Below the pieces are notes generated by a model. That model had not been told where the DNA came from, made no database searches, and was given only the letters and a program-made list of their open reading frames with translations. From NCBI GenBank assembly GCA_000745135.1, contig JQNH01000001.1:2294001-2358000 (forward strand): a stretch of DNA of 64,000 nucleotides. Reading direction: 5' to 3'. This document shows, piece by piece, positions 35,711-48,803 of the stretch. The DNA comes from Rhizobiales bacterium YIM 77505 (lineage in GTDB: Bacteria; Pseudomonadota; Alphaproteobacteria; Rhizobiales; Beijerinckiaceae). The number at the start of each line of letters is the position of its first letter. The stretch's first letter is position 1. The position numbers and the translations under genes are program-made.

Positions 35711-38350
35711 ATGCGCACCGATACGCCCCCCATCGTCCGCCTCGAAGACTACCGGCCGCCCGACTTCCTCATCGACCGCGTCGAGCTCGACATCCGCCTT
35801 CATCCCCACGCGACCCGTGTGACGGCAACGCTCGCCATGCGGCCAAACCCGGCGGGGCGCCCGGACGTGCCGCTCGTGCTGGAGGGGGACGAGCTGACCT
35901 TCGTGTCGGCGGCGCTCGACGGGCGAGCGCTGGCGCTCGGCGAATTCCTCGCCAGCCCCCATTCCTTCACGCTGCCCAATCCGCCGCAGCACCCGTTCAC
36001 CCTTGCGATCGAGACGCAGATCGACCCCTCCGCCAACACCAAGCTCATGGGGCTCTATCGCTCGAACGGCGTCTACTGCACCCAATGCGAAGCCGAGGGT
36101 TTTCGCCGCATCACCTACTTCCTCGACCGGCCCGACGTGCTTTCGGTCTACACCACCCGCATCGAGGGCGATGCCGAAAGCGAGCCGGTGCTGCTCGGCA
36201 ACGGCAATCTGGTCGAAGCCGGACCGATCGGCAGAGGCAAACGCCACTTCGCGACCTGGCACGATCCGTTCCCGAAGCCGTCCTACCTCTTCGCCGTCGT
36301 CGGCGGACCTTTGGGCAAGATCCGCCAAAGCTTCATCACCATGAGCGGCCGCGAGGTCGAGCTTGCGATCTATGTGGAGCCGGGCAAGGAGAGCCGCGCG
36401 GCCTATGCGCTCGAGGCGCTCGAGCGCGCGATGCGCTGGGACGAGAAGGTGTTCGGCCGCGAATATGACCTCGGCGTGTTCAACGTCGTCGCCGTATCGG
36501 ACTTCAACATGGGCGCGATGGAGAACAAGGGACTCAACATCTTCAACGACAAATACGTCCTCGCCAGCCCCGAGACGGCCACCGACGCCGACTACGCCCA
36601 TATCGAGGCGATCATCGCGCACGAGTATTTCCACAACTGGACCGGCAACCGCGTCACCTGCCGCGACTGGTTCCAGCTCTGCCTCAAAGAGGGGCTGACG
36701 GTCTTCCGGGACCAGGAATTCTCCTCGGACATGCGCTCGCGTCCGGTTCACCGCATCGCCGAGGTGCGGAACCTGCGCGCCCGGCAGTTCGCGGAGGATG
36801 CAGGCCCCCTCGCCCATCCGGTGCGGCCGCGCCAATATCGCGAGATCAACAACTTCTACACTGCGACCGTCTACGAGAAGGGCGCCGAGATCGTCCGCAT
36901 GCTCAAGACGCTCATCGGCGAGGAAGCCTTCCGGCGCGGCATGGATCTTTATTTCGAGCGCTGGGACGGCAAGGCGGCCACCGTCGAGGACTTCCTGCAG
37001 GCTTTCGCGGATGTGACGGGGCGCGACCTGTCCCATTTCGCACGCTGGTACGAGCAGGCCGGCACGCCGCAGGTCACCGTCGCCGGCCACTACGACGCGG
37101 AGGACCGCACCTACCGGCTGGACTTTGCCCAGGCGACGCCTCCGACGCCGGGGGAATCCGAGAAGCTGCCGCTGGTCATCCCCATCGCGCTCGGCCTCGT
37201 CGCGCAAGACGGCACCCCCATGCAGCCGGACTGCAATCGTCTGAGCGGCGACGGCGTGTTCGTGCTCGACAAGGCTGCGGACAGCATCACCTTCCACAAT
37301 GTGCCGAGCCGCCCGGTCCCGTCCGTGTTCCGCGGCTTTTCCGCGCCGGTGAAGGTCGCGCTGGATCTGGCGGAGGCCGAGCTCTTGACGCTCCTGCGCC
37401 ACGACACCGACCCCTTCAACCGGTGGCAGGCGGCGCAGACCGTCGCGATGCGCTTCTTGACCCGCGAGGCAAGGGACGGCGCGCGGGATCACTCCGGGCC
37501 GGAACAGCTTGCAGCCGCGCTCCTGGACTTCCTCGATCGCGAAGCCTTGGCCGATCCCGCTTTTGCAGCGCTCGTGCTCGCCCTGCCGAGCGAAGCGGAG
37601 ATCGCCCAGGAGCTGGCGACCGATGTCGACCCGGATGCCGTTCACGGTGCCCGCGTCTTCGCCCGCCAGATCATGGGCCGCCGCCTCCGGAGCCGGCTCG
37701 ACGCGCTGTACCACGAGCTTCGCGCAGAGGGACCCTATTCGCCCGATGCCGCCAGCGCCGGCCGCCGGTCGCTGCGGCACGCGGCTCTCGACCTTGTCGT
37801 GGCCGCCGAGCCGGAGGATGGCATGGCGCGTGTTGCCGAGGCCTTCCATGCCGCCGACAACATGACCGACCTGATCGGGACCCTCGCCATCGCCGCGACC
37901 CTTCCCGCAAGCGCGGACCGTGAGCGCCTGTTCGAGGAGTTCCGCCGACGCTACGAGGGCGAGCCGCTGGTGCTCGACAAATGGCTTGCCTTGCAGGCCA
38001 TGATCCCGGAGCGGGAGACCCTCGACCGCGTTCGGGCCCTGATGAAGGATCCTGCCTTTGCGATGAGCAATCCGAACCGGCTGCGGGCCCTCGTGGGCAG
38101 CTTCGCCATGGGCAATCCGACCCAGTTCCATCGCGTCGATGGGGAGGGTTACGAGTTCCTCGCCGAGGTCGTGCTGGCGACCGATCCGGCCAATCCGCAG
38201 GTGGCTGCGCGGCTCCTCACCGCCTTCGGGACCTGGAGGACCGTCGAGAGCGGGCGCCGGGCCAGAGCCGAGGCGGCCCTGCGCCGGATCGCCGCCGCCC
38301 CCTCGCTGTCGCCGGACGTCAGCGACATCGTGCAACGCTCCCTCGCCTGA
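35711..38350 (+). CDS. pepN: aminopeptidase N (PepN)
   Basis: 879 residues, an M1 zinc metallopeptidase of the E. coli PepN type. It removes N-terminal residues from peptides in the cytoplasm. The exopeptidase motif GAMENKGLN, the zinc ligands H304-E-x-x-H308 (HEYFHNWTGNR) and E327 (KEGLTVFRD), and the following tyrosine region (YTATVYEKGAEIVRM) are all present. The start follows AGAGGAAGCGG. It is 65 nt from the CDF gene on the same strand and precedes a histidine kinase gene. Confidence 0.96.
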   Translation: MRTDTPPIVRLEDYRPPDFLIDRVELDIRLHPHATRVTATLAMRPNPAGRPDVPLVLEGDELTFVSAALDGRALALGEFLASPHSFTLPNPPQHPFTLAIETQIDPSANTKLMGLYRSNGVYCTQCEAEGFRRITYFLDRPDVLSVYTTRIEGDAESEPVLLGNGNLVEAGPIGRGKRHFATWHDPFPKPSYLFAVVGGPLGKIRQSFITMSGREVELAIYVEPGKESRAAYALEALERAMRWDEKVFGREYDLGVFNVVAVSDFNMGAMENKGLNIFNDKYVLASPETATDADYAHIEAIIAHEYFHNWTGNRVTCRDWFQLCLKEGLTVFRDQEFSSDMRSRPVHRIAEVRNLRARQFAEDAGPLAHPVRPRQYREINNFYTATVYEKGAEIVRMLKTLIGEEAFRRGMDLYFERWDGKAATVEDFLQAFADVTGRDLSHFARWYEQAGTPQVTVAGHYDAEDRTYRLDFAQATPPTPGESEKLPLVIPIALGLVAQDGTPMQPDCNRLSGDGVFVLDKAADSITFHNVPSRPVPSVFRGFSAPVKVALDLAEAELLTLLRHDTDPFNRWQAAQTVAMRFLTREARDGARDHSGPEQLAAALLDFLDREALADPAFAALVLALPSEAEIAQELATDVDPDAVHGARVFARQIMGRRLRSRLDALYHELRAEGPYSPDAASAGRRSLRHAALDLVVAAEPEDGMARVAEAFHAADNMTDLIGTLAIAATLPASADRERLFEEFRRRYEGEPLVLDKWLALQAMIPERETLDRVRALMKDPAFAMSNPNRLRALVGSFAMGNPTQFHRVDGEGYEFLAEVVLATDPANPQVAARLLTAFGTWRTVESGRRARAEAALRRIAAAPSLSPDVSDIVQRSLA

Positions 38351-38353
38351 GGC

Positions 38354-38382
38354 GCCGCCGCGCCTGAGCGGGCCGCGGCGGC
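38354..38382 (+). terminator. hairpin after pepN, weak terminator candidate
   Basis: GCCGCCGCG and CGCGGCGGC form a 9-bp stem with an 11-nt loop, 3 nt past the pepN stop. Only AAGCGGAAATTT follows, so there is no proper T-run. Confidence 0.35.
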
Positions 38383-38516
38383 AAGCGGAAATTTCGGTCG
38401 CTCCACGGCGACGGAGCTAGACAAATTCTGCGCGCCTGATTCTACTCGGAACGATTCGGAGAGATGCGGCACGTCCCTCCGATGCGGGACAAAAGAATCC
38501 GAAGGGGGCTTCGCAA

Positions 38517-40811
38517 ATGGCGGGGGCGGACGCCGCTTGCGTACCTGCTCGCGCAGGTACAATTCTCGGGGTAACGCGCGCCTTTCCGTCAGCGCTCCAT
38601 CTGAAGCGAGCGGAACCATGGCTGCGGCTGGCGGTGCCGGGCCTTCTCGGCGTGTTCCTGATCACCTTGGCCGCGAGCGCCTGGTTTCAGATCGCCAACA
38701 GCCACTCGGCCGCGGTCGAGGAGGCGGTCGCCGAGATCGACCTCATCGCCGCGCTCGCGGCGGCCACGGCCCGGGAGGTCGTTGAGGAAGCGACCCCTGC
38801 CACGACGCTGAACCGCATCGTCAGCGCCGTCCCTCCGGCGCTCCTCCTGAACGGGCGAACACTTCTCCTGGCCGACCGATCCGGCGCCATCACCGCCTCG
38901 CATCCCAGCCGCAACCACGAAACGAAAAGCCTGCCCGAGCTCGTGGGCGCCGGCCACCCCTTGACGATCTATGCGGATCGCGCCGGCGTCATGCAAATCA
39001 CCGCGCCGGGCGGTGAGGACGTGCTGGCCACCATCCGCCAGCTCGGGCCCTCGCGCCAGCTTGCGGTCCTCCAGCCGGTCTCGCAGGCCTTGGCGCCGTG
39101 GCGCAGCCGGACGGTGGGACAGGTCACGCTGCTTGCGGCCGCAGCTCTCGTGATCCTGGGCTTGAGCGCCGCCTATCTGCTGCAGGCAAGCCGCGCCCGC
39201 GCCGCCGACGACACCTGCGAGAAAGTCCGGCGCCGGATCGATGCTGCCTTGGGGCGCGGCCGCTGCGGGCTCTGGGATTGGGACATCGCGCGGGGCCGGA
39301 TCTACTGGTCCGATTCCATGTACGAGCTTCTCGGCTATGAGCGGCGCGAGGAGTTCCTCTCCTTCGGCGAGGTGAATGCGCTGGTGCATGGCGAGGACGG
39401 CGACCTCTACAGCCTCGCGGATCGCCTGGCCGCCTCGCAGACCACCGTCGTCGACCACGAGTTCCGCATCCGCAGCGCCACCGGCGACTGGGTCTGGCTC
39501 CGCGCCCGGGCCGAGCTCATGCGCGACGAAGACGATGCGGGACAGCATCTGATCGGGATCGCCGTCGACATCACCGAGCAGCGCAGCCTCGCTGAATCGA
39601 CCGCCAGGGCCGACGCGCGGCTGCGCGACGCCATCGAGGCCATCTCGGAAGCCTTCGTTCTCTGGGATGCGGATAACCGCCTCGTCCTCTACAATTCGAA
39701 GTTCCAGCACCTGCACGACCTCCCGCCCGAATATCTGGCCGTCGGCAAGACCTATACGGAGGTGATGGAGAAGAGCCGGCCCTGCGTCGTCCGCCAGGAG
39801 CTCGTGAGCGAGGCGCGGGGGGAATCGGGCGCACGCACCTTCGAGGCGCAGCTGGCCGACGGCCGCTGGCTGCAGATCAACGAGCGCCGTACGAAGGATG
39901 GCGGCTATGTCTCGGTCGGGACCGACATCACCGCTCTGAAGCGCCATGAGGAGCAGCTCAGGCAGTCCGAGCGCCAGCTCATCGCCACCGTCGAAGACCT
40001 CAAGCGCTCGCGGCAGACCCTCGAACTCCAGACCCAGCAGCTTGCGGACCTGGCCGAACGCTATCTCGACCAGAAGGCGCAGGCGGAGAGCGCCAGCCAG
40101 GCCAAGTCCGAATTCCTCGCCAACATGAGCCACGAGCTCAGGACACCGCTCAACGCCATCATCGGCTTCGCCGAGGTCATGGAAAGCGGGATGTTCGGTG
40201 CGCTCGGCTGTGACAAATACCGCGAATATTGCCGCGATATCCGCGAGAGCGGCCAATACCTGCTCTCCGTCATCAACGACATCCTGGACATGTCGCGCAT
40301 CGAGGCGGGACGGGTCCGCCTCCTCAAGACGCCCATCCGCATCGCCCCTGTCGTCACCTCCGCCTTCAGGCTCGTGGGCGAGTCGGCGCGCAGCAAGCAC
40401 ATCGAACTCACCACGGCCCTGCATGCGGACGCCATCGTGTCGGCCGACGAGCGTGCGCTTCAGCAGATCCTGGTCAACCTCATCGACAACGCCGTGAAGT
40501 TCACCCCGCGCGGGGGACGGGTGACGGTCCGGACGCGCTCGGCGGGCGGTGCCGTGAACATCTTCGTGGAGGACACCGGCATCGGCATCCCGAAGGAGGC
40601 GATCGCGAAGCTAGGCCGCCCCTTCGAGCAAGTCGACACGCATTTCAGCCGCAGCTACGAAGGCTCGGGGCTCGGCCTTGCCATCGCGCGCTCGTTGTCG
40701 GAGCTGCATGGCGGGGGCCTGCGCATCCGCTCCCAGCCGGGACTTGGAACGATCGTCCTCGTCAGCCTTCCCCGTCTCTCGGCCGGGGAGGCGCGCGACA
40801 CGGTCCACTGA
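38517..40811 (+). CDS. membrane-bound PAS sensor histidine kinase
   Basis: 764 residues. Two membrane helices (about 40-60 and 200-222) enclose a periplasmic sensor part. Two PAS domains follow (about 240-360 and 365-480), then a coiled linker, the dimerisation helix with phospho-accepting H539 (SHELRTPLNAIIGF) and the ATPase domain (N-box NLIDNAVKFTP, then DTGIGIP, GSGLGLAI). No receiver domain is attached and no regulator gene is next to it on this strand, so the partner is unknown. An orphan kinase at this spot next to glnE is, as I recall, conserved in rhizobia. The first 15 codons contain a perfect hairpin. Confidence 0.88.
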   Translation: MAGADAACVPARAGTILGVTRAFPSALHLKRAEPWLRLAVPGLLGVFLITLAASAWFQIANSHSAAVEEAVAEIDLIAALAAATAREVVEEATPATTLNRIVSAVPPALLLNGRTLLLADRSGAITASHPSRNHETKSLPELVGAGHPLTIYADRAGVMQITAPGGEDVLATIRQLGPSRQLAVLQPVSQALAPWRSRTVGQVTLLAAAALVILGLSAAYLLQASRARAADDTCEKVRRRIDAALGRGRCGLWDWDIARGRIYWSDSMYELLGYERREEFLSFGEVNALVHGEDGDLYSLADRLAASQTTVVDHEFRIRSATGDWVWLRARAELMRDEDDAGQHLIGIAVDITEQRSLAESTARADARLRDAIEAISEAFVLWDADNRLVLYNSKFQHLHDLPPEYLAVGKTYTEVMEKSRPCVVRQELVSEARGESGARTFEAQLADGRWLQINERRTKDGGYVSVGTDITALKRHEEQLRQSERQLIATVEDLKRSRQTLELQTQQLADLAERYLDQKAQAESASQAKSEFLANMSHELRTPLNAIIGFAEVMESGMFGALGCDKYREYCRDIRESGQYLLSVINDILDMSRIEAGRVRLLKTPIRIAPVVTSAFRLVGESARSKHIELTTALHADAIVSADERALQQILVNLIDNAVKFTPRGGRVTVRTRSAGGAVNIFVEDTGIGIPKEAIAKLGRPFEQVDTHFSRSYEGSGLGLAIARSLSELHGGGLRIRSQPGLGTIVLVSLPRLSAGEARDTVH

Positions 40812-40829
40812 CCGGCCTCGCCTCCCGGC

Positions 40830-43823
<2,994 letters not shown>

Positions 43824-43900
43824 GGCCGGTCCTTAACCCAGAAAGGAGGCCATGTCAGAATCGCTTTTCGGCGGGAGCGGCTGGCTGGCGCCCATGCGCC

Positions 43901-45367
43901 TCACACGGCGCGGCGCGCCTCGACGGGGACGAAAGGCGGAGCGGCGCGCTTGGCGACGTGTTCCGCGGCCTGCCCCTGCGCGGCAGGCGCGAGCGGCAGC
44001 TGGAGCACCGCCCGCAAGCCGGGCGCGTTGTCCTCCAGCTTCAACACGCCGCCATGGAGCCGCGCCACCGCCGACACAAGACTCAAGCCGAGCCCGAAGC
44101 CCGGGCGCGAGCGGGCGCTCTCCAGTCGCACGAAACGCTCCGTCACCCGTCCACGTTCCGATTCAGGGATCCCCGGCCCGCGGTCCGCCACGGCGATCAC
44201 CACATGACCGTCGGCCCGCCGCGCCGTCACCTCGACGGTCGCAGTCATGCCAGGATGGGCGGGAGCGCCGTACTTCAGGGCGTTGTCGATGAGATTGGCG
44301 ACGGCCTGGCCGAGGAGCTCCCGGTTGCCGTGCACGGGAAGGGGCTGGTCGATCTGCGCGCGCAGCGCGACGCCCGCCTCCTCGGCCAGCGCCTCGTAGA
44401 GCTCGGCGACGCCGCGGGCCACTTCGGCTGCATCGAACTCGCCCGTCGTCTCGCGGGCGTTGCCGGCCTCGAGCCGCGCGATCATCAGGAGCGCGTTGAA
44501 GACGCGGATGAGGTTGTCGCTCTCCTCGATGGTCGCTTCGAGGGCCGCGCGAAGCTCCTCCATGCCCTTCGCCGAGCGCAGCGCCGCGTCCGCCTTGTTG
44601 CGAAGGCGCGTGAGGGGCGTCTTCAGATCATGGGCGATGTTGTCGGAGACCTCCTTCATGCCCGCCATGAGCTCGCTGATGCGCTCCAGCATGGCGTTGA
44701 GGTTTTGCGCCAGCCGGTCGAACTCATCGCCCGCGCCGCCGACGCGAAGGCGTCCGCTCAGATCGCCGGCCATGATGGTGCGCGACGTCTCGCCCATGTC
44801 GTCGACGCGCTTGAGAACGCGCTTCGTCACGAACCAGCCGCCGAGAAGCCCAAGCACGCCGACGAGCAGCAGCGACCAGCCGAAGGCGCGGCGGATGACC
44901 TCACGCAGGCGCGCCCGCTCCTCCACGTCGCGGCCGACCAAGAGCCGGAATCCCCCCGGCAGAACGAAGACGCGGACGATGGCGCGATGGGGCATCTCGG
45001 CATCCCCTGCGCGCGCGTAGTTCGTCTCGCGTTGGCCTGGACGCTGCAAGACCTCCGCCGGGATGGCCGCCACATTGCCGACGATCCGCTCCCCGGCCGG
45101 CGTGGTGACGAGGTAGAGCGAAGCGCCGGGCTCAGCCGCCCGCTGCTCGATGGTTCCCACGAGCCGACGCAGGCCCCCGGTGCGGTACTGTTCCGAGAGG
45201 CCGTTGATCTCCGCTTCGATGATGTTGACGATCTGGTCGTCGAGAACGCGGCGCGCATTCCAGGCGACGTAGCCGAGGGCGAAGAAGGCGAAGACGGTAA
45301 AGACGAACAGATAGGCGAGCAGCAGGCGGAACGCCGTCGAGCGGAAGAGCTTGCCGAGCGCGCTCAC
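43901..45367 (-). CDS. HAMP-containing sensor histidine kinase
   Basis: 488 residues. A first membrane helix (about 10-35), a periplasmic domain (to about 160), a second helix (about 165-188), HAMP, the dimerisation helix with H242 (NIAHDLKTPLTRLR) and the ATPase domain (NLIDNALKYG, DRGPGIPE, GFGLGLSLV). It follows its response regulator gene by 7 nt, so both are one operon. The signal is unknown. Rhizobial counterparts lie next to degP, suggesting envelope stress, but no degP is here. Confidence 0.9.
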   Translation of the reverse strand: MSALGKLFRSTAFRLLLAYLFVFTVFAFFALGYVAWNARRVLDDQIVNIIEAEINGLSEQYRTGGLRRLVGTIEQRAAEPGASLYLVTTPAGERIVGNVAAIPAEVLQRPGQRETNYARAGDAEMPHRAIVRVFVLPGGFRLLVGRDVEERARLREVIRRAFGWSLLLVGVLGLLGGWFVTKRVLKRVDDMGETSRTIMAGDLSGRLRVGGAGDEFDRLAQNLNAMLERISELMAGMKEVSDNIAHDLKTPLTRLRNKADAALRSAKGMEELRAALEATIEESDNLIRVFNALLMIARLEAGNARETTGEFDAAEVARGVAELYEALAEEAGVALRAQIDQPLPVHGNRELLGQAVANLIDNALKYGAPAHPGMTATVEVTARRADGHVVIAVADRGPGIPESERGRVTERFVRLESARSRPGFGLGLSLVSAVARLHGGVLKLEDNAPGLRAVLQLPLAPAAQGQAAEHVAKRAAPPFVPVEARRAV

Positions 45368-45374
45368 CGGCCGC

Positions 45375-46070
45375 TCACGCCCGCACCGTCGCGCTGTCGC
45401 GCACCATGTAGCCGGCGCCTCGCACGGTGTGGATCAGCGGGCGGTCGAACCCCTTGTCGATCTTGGAGCGCAGGCGCGACACATGCACGTCGATGACGTT
45501 CGTCTGCGGATCGAAGTGATAGTCCCAGACATGCTCGAGAAGCATGGTCCGGGTCACCACCTGCCCGGCGTTTTTCATCAGATACTCGAGCAGCCGGAAC
45601 TCCCGGGGCTGCAGGACGATCTCGGTCCCGCCGCGGCTCACGCGATGGGAGAGGCGGTCGAGCTCGAGATCCCCGACCCGGTAGACCGTCGGCTCGCCGG
45701 CCGAGGAGACGGCGCGGCGGCGCGCCAACACCTCGATCCGGGCCAGGAGCTCGGAGAAGGCATAGGGCTTTGTCAGGTAATCGTCGCTCCCCGCCCGCAG
45801 CCCCTTCACGCGGTCGTCGACCTGGCCGAGGGCCGAGAGGATCAGCACAGGGGTGTCGACGCCTTGCTCCCGCAAGGAACGGATGAGCGAAAGGCCGTCG
45901 AGCTTGGGCAGCATGCGGTCGACGATGAGGACGTCATAAGCCCCCTCGCGGGCAAGCGCGTAGCCGTCGATTCCGTCTCCCGCATGATCGGCGACATGCC
46001 CCGCTTCCCGCAGCGCCTTCGCCAGATAGGCGGCGGCCTCGGGGTCATCTTCGATGATCAGGATGCGCAT
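45375..46070 (-). CDS. OmpR-family response regulator
   Basis: 231 residues: receiver domain (about 1-120) with acidic pocket E7/D8/D9, phosphorylation site D51 (IVDRMLP) and K102 region (YLTKPY), then a winged-helix DNA-binding domain (about 130-225). The basic residue after the phosphorylated Asp (DRM) is somewhat unusual but known in the TctD/QseB group. It is the first gene of the regulator-kinase pair. Confidence 0.92.
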   Translation of the reverse strand: MRILIIEDDPEAAAYLAKALREAGHVADHAGDGIDGYALAREGAYDVLIVDRMLPKLDGLSLIRSLREQGVDTPVLILSALGQVDDRVKGLRAGSDDYLTKPYAFSELLARIEVLARRRAVSSAGEPTVYRVGDLELDRLSHRVSRGGTEIVLQPREFRLLEYLMKNAGQVVTRTMLLEHVWDYHFDPQTNVIDVHVSRLRSKIDKGFDRPLIHTVRGAGYMVRDSATVRA

Positions 46071-46330
46071 GGCTCGATGTTAACGCATGGGCGGCAGGGG
46101 CCAAGAGAGACCGGGGTCGAGCAGAAGGGAGGACCGCAGGGGGCTCGCGGCAGGCCGGACGTGGAGGAGTCCGGCCTGCCGGAGGCTTGACGCCGAGCCG
46201 ATCGGGGGGCGACTGAGGGCGGCCCGACGTCCGTTGCTCGATGCGTCGCGTCGGGGGTCGTCGGCGCTCCGCATCGAGGGACCATAGGACCGCCCCTCTT
46301 ACGAGCGCCTCACCTTAAGATGAAAAGTTG
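46071..46330. other. intergenic region between ccmH and the response regulator, with a hairpin
   Basis: 260 nt without a credible gene on either strand. A 10-bp perfect stem (GCAGGCCGGA at 46150-46159, TCCGGCCTGC at 46170-46179) lies in the middle and has no T-run. An AT-rich patch TTAAGATGAAAAGTTGTTAA is next to the ccmH stop codon. In the rhizobial gene order I recall, degP sits in this gap; nothing like it remains. Confidence 0.5.
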
Positions 46331-46801
46331 TTAACCTTCCGCCGCCGGCCTGTCGTCGAGGAGCTTCGCAAGACGCGCACGCTCTTCGGCGCTCAAAGGA
46401 GCGGTTTCCGGCTTCCGCCGGTTCAGGGCGAGCAAGAGGCCCAAGGCGCCAAGGGCAAGCACGATCGCCGGGGCGAGCCAGAGCAAGGCGGTGTGCAAGG
46501 CAAAGCGCGGCCGCAACAGCACGAACTCGCCATAGCGCCGCACCACGAACTCGCGCACCGCCTCGTCGCTGTCGCCGGCCTTCAGACGCTCGCGCACCAG
46601 GAGCCGAAGATCCTTGGCGAGAGGCGCGTCCGACTCGTCGATGGACTGGTTCTGACACACGAGGCAGCGCAGATCCGCGGAGATGGCACGGGCGCGGCGC
46701 TCAAGGGCAGGATCGGGGAGCACCTCTCCGGGTTCGACGGCCGCGGCCGGCAGGGCCGATACGGCAAGGGCGAGGCCGAGAGCGGCGGCGGCGATGCGCA
46801 T
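46331..46801 (-). CDS. ccmH: cytochrome c maturation protein CcmH (CycL)
   Basis: 156 residues. A signal peptide or anchor (1-21), a periplasmic three-helix domain with the redox pair C46/C49 in LRCLVCQNQ, and a second membrane helix (about 103-125). It keeps the CxxCH cysteines of apocytochrome c reduced for heme attachment by CcmF. It is last in ccmI-ccmE-ccmF-ccmH, 3 nt after ccmF. Confidence 0.94.
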   Translation of the reverse strand: MRIAAAALGLALAVSALPAAAVEPGEVLPDPALERRARAISADLRCLVCQNQSIDESDAPLAKDLRLLVRERLKAGDSDEAVREFVVRRYGEFVLLRPRFALHTALLWLAPAIVLALGALGLLLALNRRKPETAPLSAEERARLAKLLDDRPAAEG

Positions 46802-46804
46802 ATC

Positions 46805-48784
46805 CTACTCCGCCGGCAGCGCCGCCGGTGCGCTCCGTGCCCGCGCCGGCGCGCCGACGCGGAAGCGGCGGTCGGTCAGCGACAGGGCTCCGCCGAGCGC
46901 CATGACGACCGCTCCGCCCCAGATCAAGAGCACCAGGGGCTTGTAGAAGAAGCGGATGTCGACGGCGCCGTCAGGCCGAGCCTCGGCGAAGCTGATATAG
47001 GCTTGGCTCAGGCCGACCGTCAGGATGCCGGCCTCCGTGGTCGGCATGCCGCGGGTCACGTAGAGCCGTTTCATGGTCTCGACGGCTCCAAGCTCGCGCT
47101 CCCCGCGCCAGATGGTGAAGCGCGCCACGTTCTCCCGGTAGTTGGGGCCGGTGCGGGGAACGACAGCCTCGAGCTGGGCCGTGTAAGGACCGGCGGCAAC
47201 CCGCTCACCGACCCGGATGGTGGCGATGGTCTCCACGCTCCAGGCGGTTGCCGCAATGCCGATGACCGTCACGCCGAGCCCCGCATGGGCGAGCGCCGTG
47301 CCCCAGGCCGACCGTGGCAGGCCGCGCGCCCGGCGCAACACCACCGCAAATGGCTGCCCGCGGCTCCAGGACCGGGCGAGGACGTCGGTGAGGGCGCCAA
47401 GGATGACGAACACGCCAAGACCGATGCCGAGCGGCGCCGCGACGGGGCCGCCAAGGGTCACGGCCAGAGCCGCGATCGCGACCATCAGCGCCAGGCCGAA
47501 GGCCGCGGCGAGGCGCTGCGCCACAGCGAGAGGATCGCCGCGCTTCCACGCCATGGTTTGGCCGAACGGCACGAGGAGCAGCAGGGGCACGACGATCGGG
47601 ATGAAGGTGAGGTTGAAGAAGGGCGCACCCACCGAGATCTTGGCGCCGGTCAGCGCCTCGAGCGCCAACGGGTAGAGTGTGCCGATGAAGACCGTGGCGC
47701 AGGCTGTCGCCAGAAGGAGGTTGTTGAGGACGAGCGCACCCTCGCGCGAGATCGGCGCGAAGAGCCCGCCCTGTTTGAGGAGGGACGCGCGCAGGGCAAA
47801 GAGCGTCAGGGAGCCGCCGATGAAGATGACGAGAATGGCCAGGATGAAGACGCCGCGCGCCGGATCGACCGCGAAGGCATGCACCGATGTCAAAACGCCC
47901 GAGCGCACCAGGAAGGTGCCGAGGAGCGACAGCGAGAAGGTCAGGATAGCAAGCAGAATGGTCCAGACCTTCAGGGCATCGCGCTTCTCCATGACGACCG
48001 TCGAATGAAGGAGCGCGGTTCCCGCAAGCCAGGGCATCAAGGACGCATTCTCGACCGGATCCCAGAACCACCAGCCGCCCCATCCGAGCTCGTAATAGGC
48101 CCAGTAGGAACCCATGGCGATGCCGAGGGTGAGGAACACCCAGGCGGAGAGCGTCCAGGGCCGGACGGCGCGCGCCCACACCGCGTCGATGCGCCCGTCG
48201 ATCAGGGCCCCCATGGCGAAAGCGAACGTGATCGAGAAGCCCACATAGCCGATGTAAAGAAGGGGCGGATGGATGGCGAGGCCGGGGTCCTGCAGGATGG
48301 GGTTGAGATCCTGCCCCTCGAACGGCGCCGGCGAGACGCGGGTGAAGGGGTTGGAGGTGGCGAGGATGAAAAGCAGGAAGGCGGCCGTCACCGCGGCCTG
48401 CACGGCCAGCGTATTGGCGCGCAGCCTCTCCGGAGCGCTTTCATGCGCGACTGCCACCACCGCGCCGAACAGGGTCAGGATGAGGATCCACAGGAGCATC
48501 GAGCCTTCGTGGTTTCCCCACACCCCCGTCAGCTTGTAGATGAAGGGCTTTGACGAGTGGGAGTTCTCGACGACGTTGAGGACGGAGAAGTCGGACGTCG
48601 CATAGGCGATCGTCAGGGCGGCGAAAGAGAAGGCGACACAGGCGAAGACGGCCAGCGCGGCGGGGCCCGCGACGCTCATCAGCACGGAATCGTTGGTGCG
48701 CGATCCCCACAGGGGCACGGCGCACTGGATCACCGAAAGCCCCAGCGCGAGCGCGAGGGCAAAGTGTCCCGCCTCGATCAGCAT
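46805..48784 (-). CDS. ccmF: heme lyase subunit CcmF (CycK)
   Basis: 659 residues with about 14-15 membrane helices. The tryptophan-rich heme-handling motif WGGWWFWDPVEN and flanking histidines are present. CcmF takes heme from CcmE and joins it to apocytochrome c in the periplasm, with CcmH and CcmI. It follows ccmE by 19 nt. Confidence 0.96.
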   Translation of the reverse strand: MLIEAGHFALALALGLSVIQCAVPLWGSRTNDSVLMSVAGPAALAVFACVAFSFAALTIAYATSDFSVLNVVENSHSSKPFIYKLTGVWGNHEGSMLLWILILTLFGAVVAVAHESAPERLRANTLAVQAAVTAAFLLFILATSNPFTRVSPAPFEGQDLNPILQDPGLAIHPPLLYIGYVGFSITFAFAMGALIDGRIDAVWARAVRPWTLSAWVFLTLGIAMGSYWAYYELGWGGWWFWDPVENASLMPWLAGTALLHSTVVMEKRDALKVWTILLAILTFSLSLLGTFLVRSGVLTSVHAFAVDPARGVFILAILVIFIGGSLTLFALRASLLKQGGLFAPISREGALVLNNLLLATACATVFIGTLYPLALEALTGAKISVGAPFFNLTFIPIVVPLLLLVPFGQTMAWKRGDPLAVAQRLAAAFGLALMVAIAALAVTLGGPVAAPLGIGLGVFVILGALTDVLARSWSRGQPFAVVLRRARGLPRSAWGTALAHAGLGVTVIGIAATAWSVETIATIRVGERVAAGPYTAQLEAVVPRTGPNYRENVARFTIWRGERELGAVETMKRLYVTRGMPTTEAGILTVGLSQAYISFAEARPDGAVDIRFFYKPLVLLIWGGAVVMALGGALSLTDRRFRVGAPARARSAPAALPAE

Positions 48785-48803
48785 GGCGCGGCCTGCCCCG
48801 TCC

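Noticed and set aside
35504-38335. 943-codon open frame on the minus strand
   Set aside because: It is opposite pepN; there is no start context and no recognisable domain.
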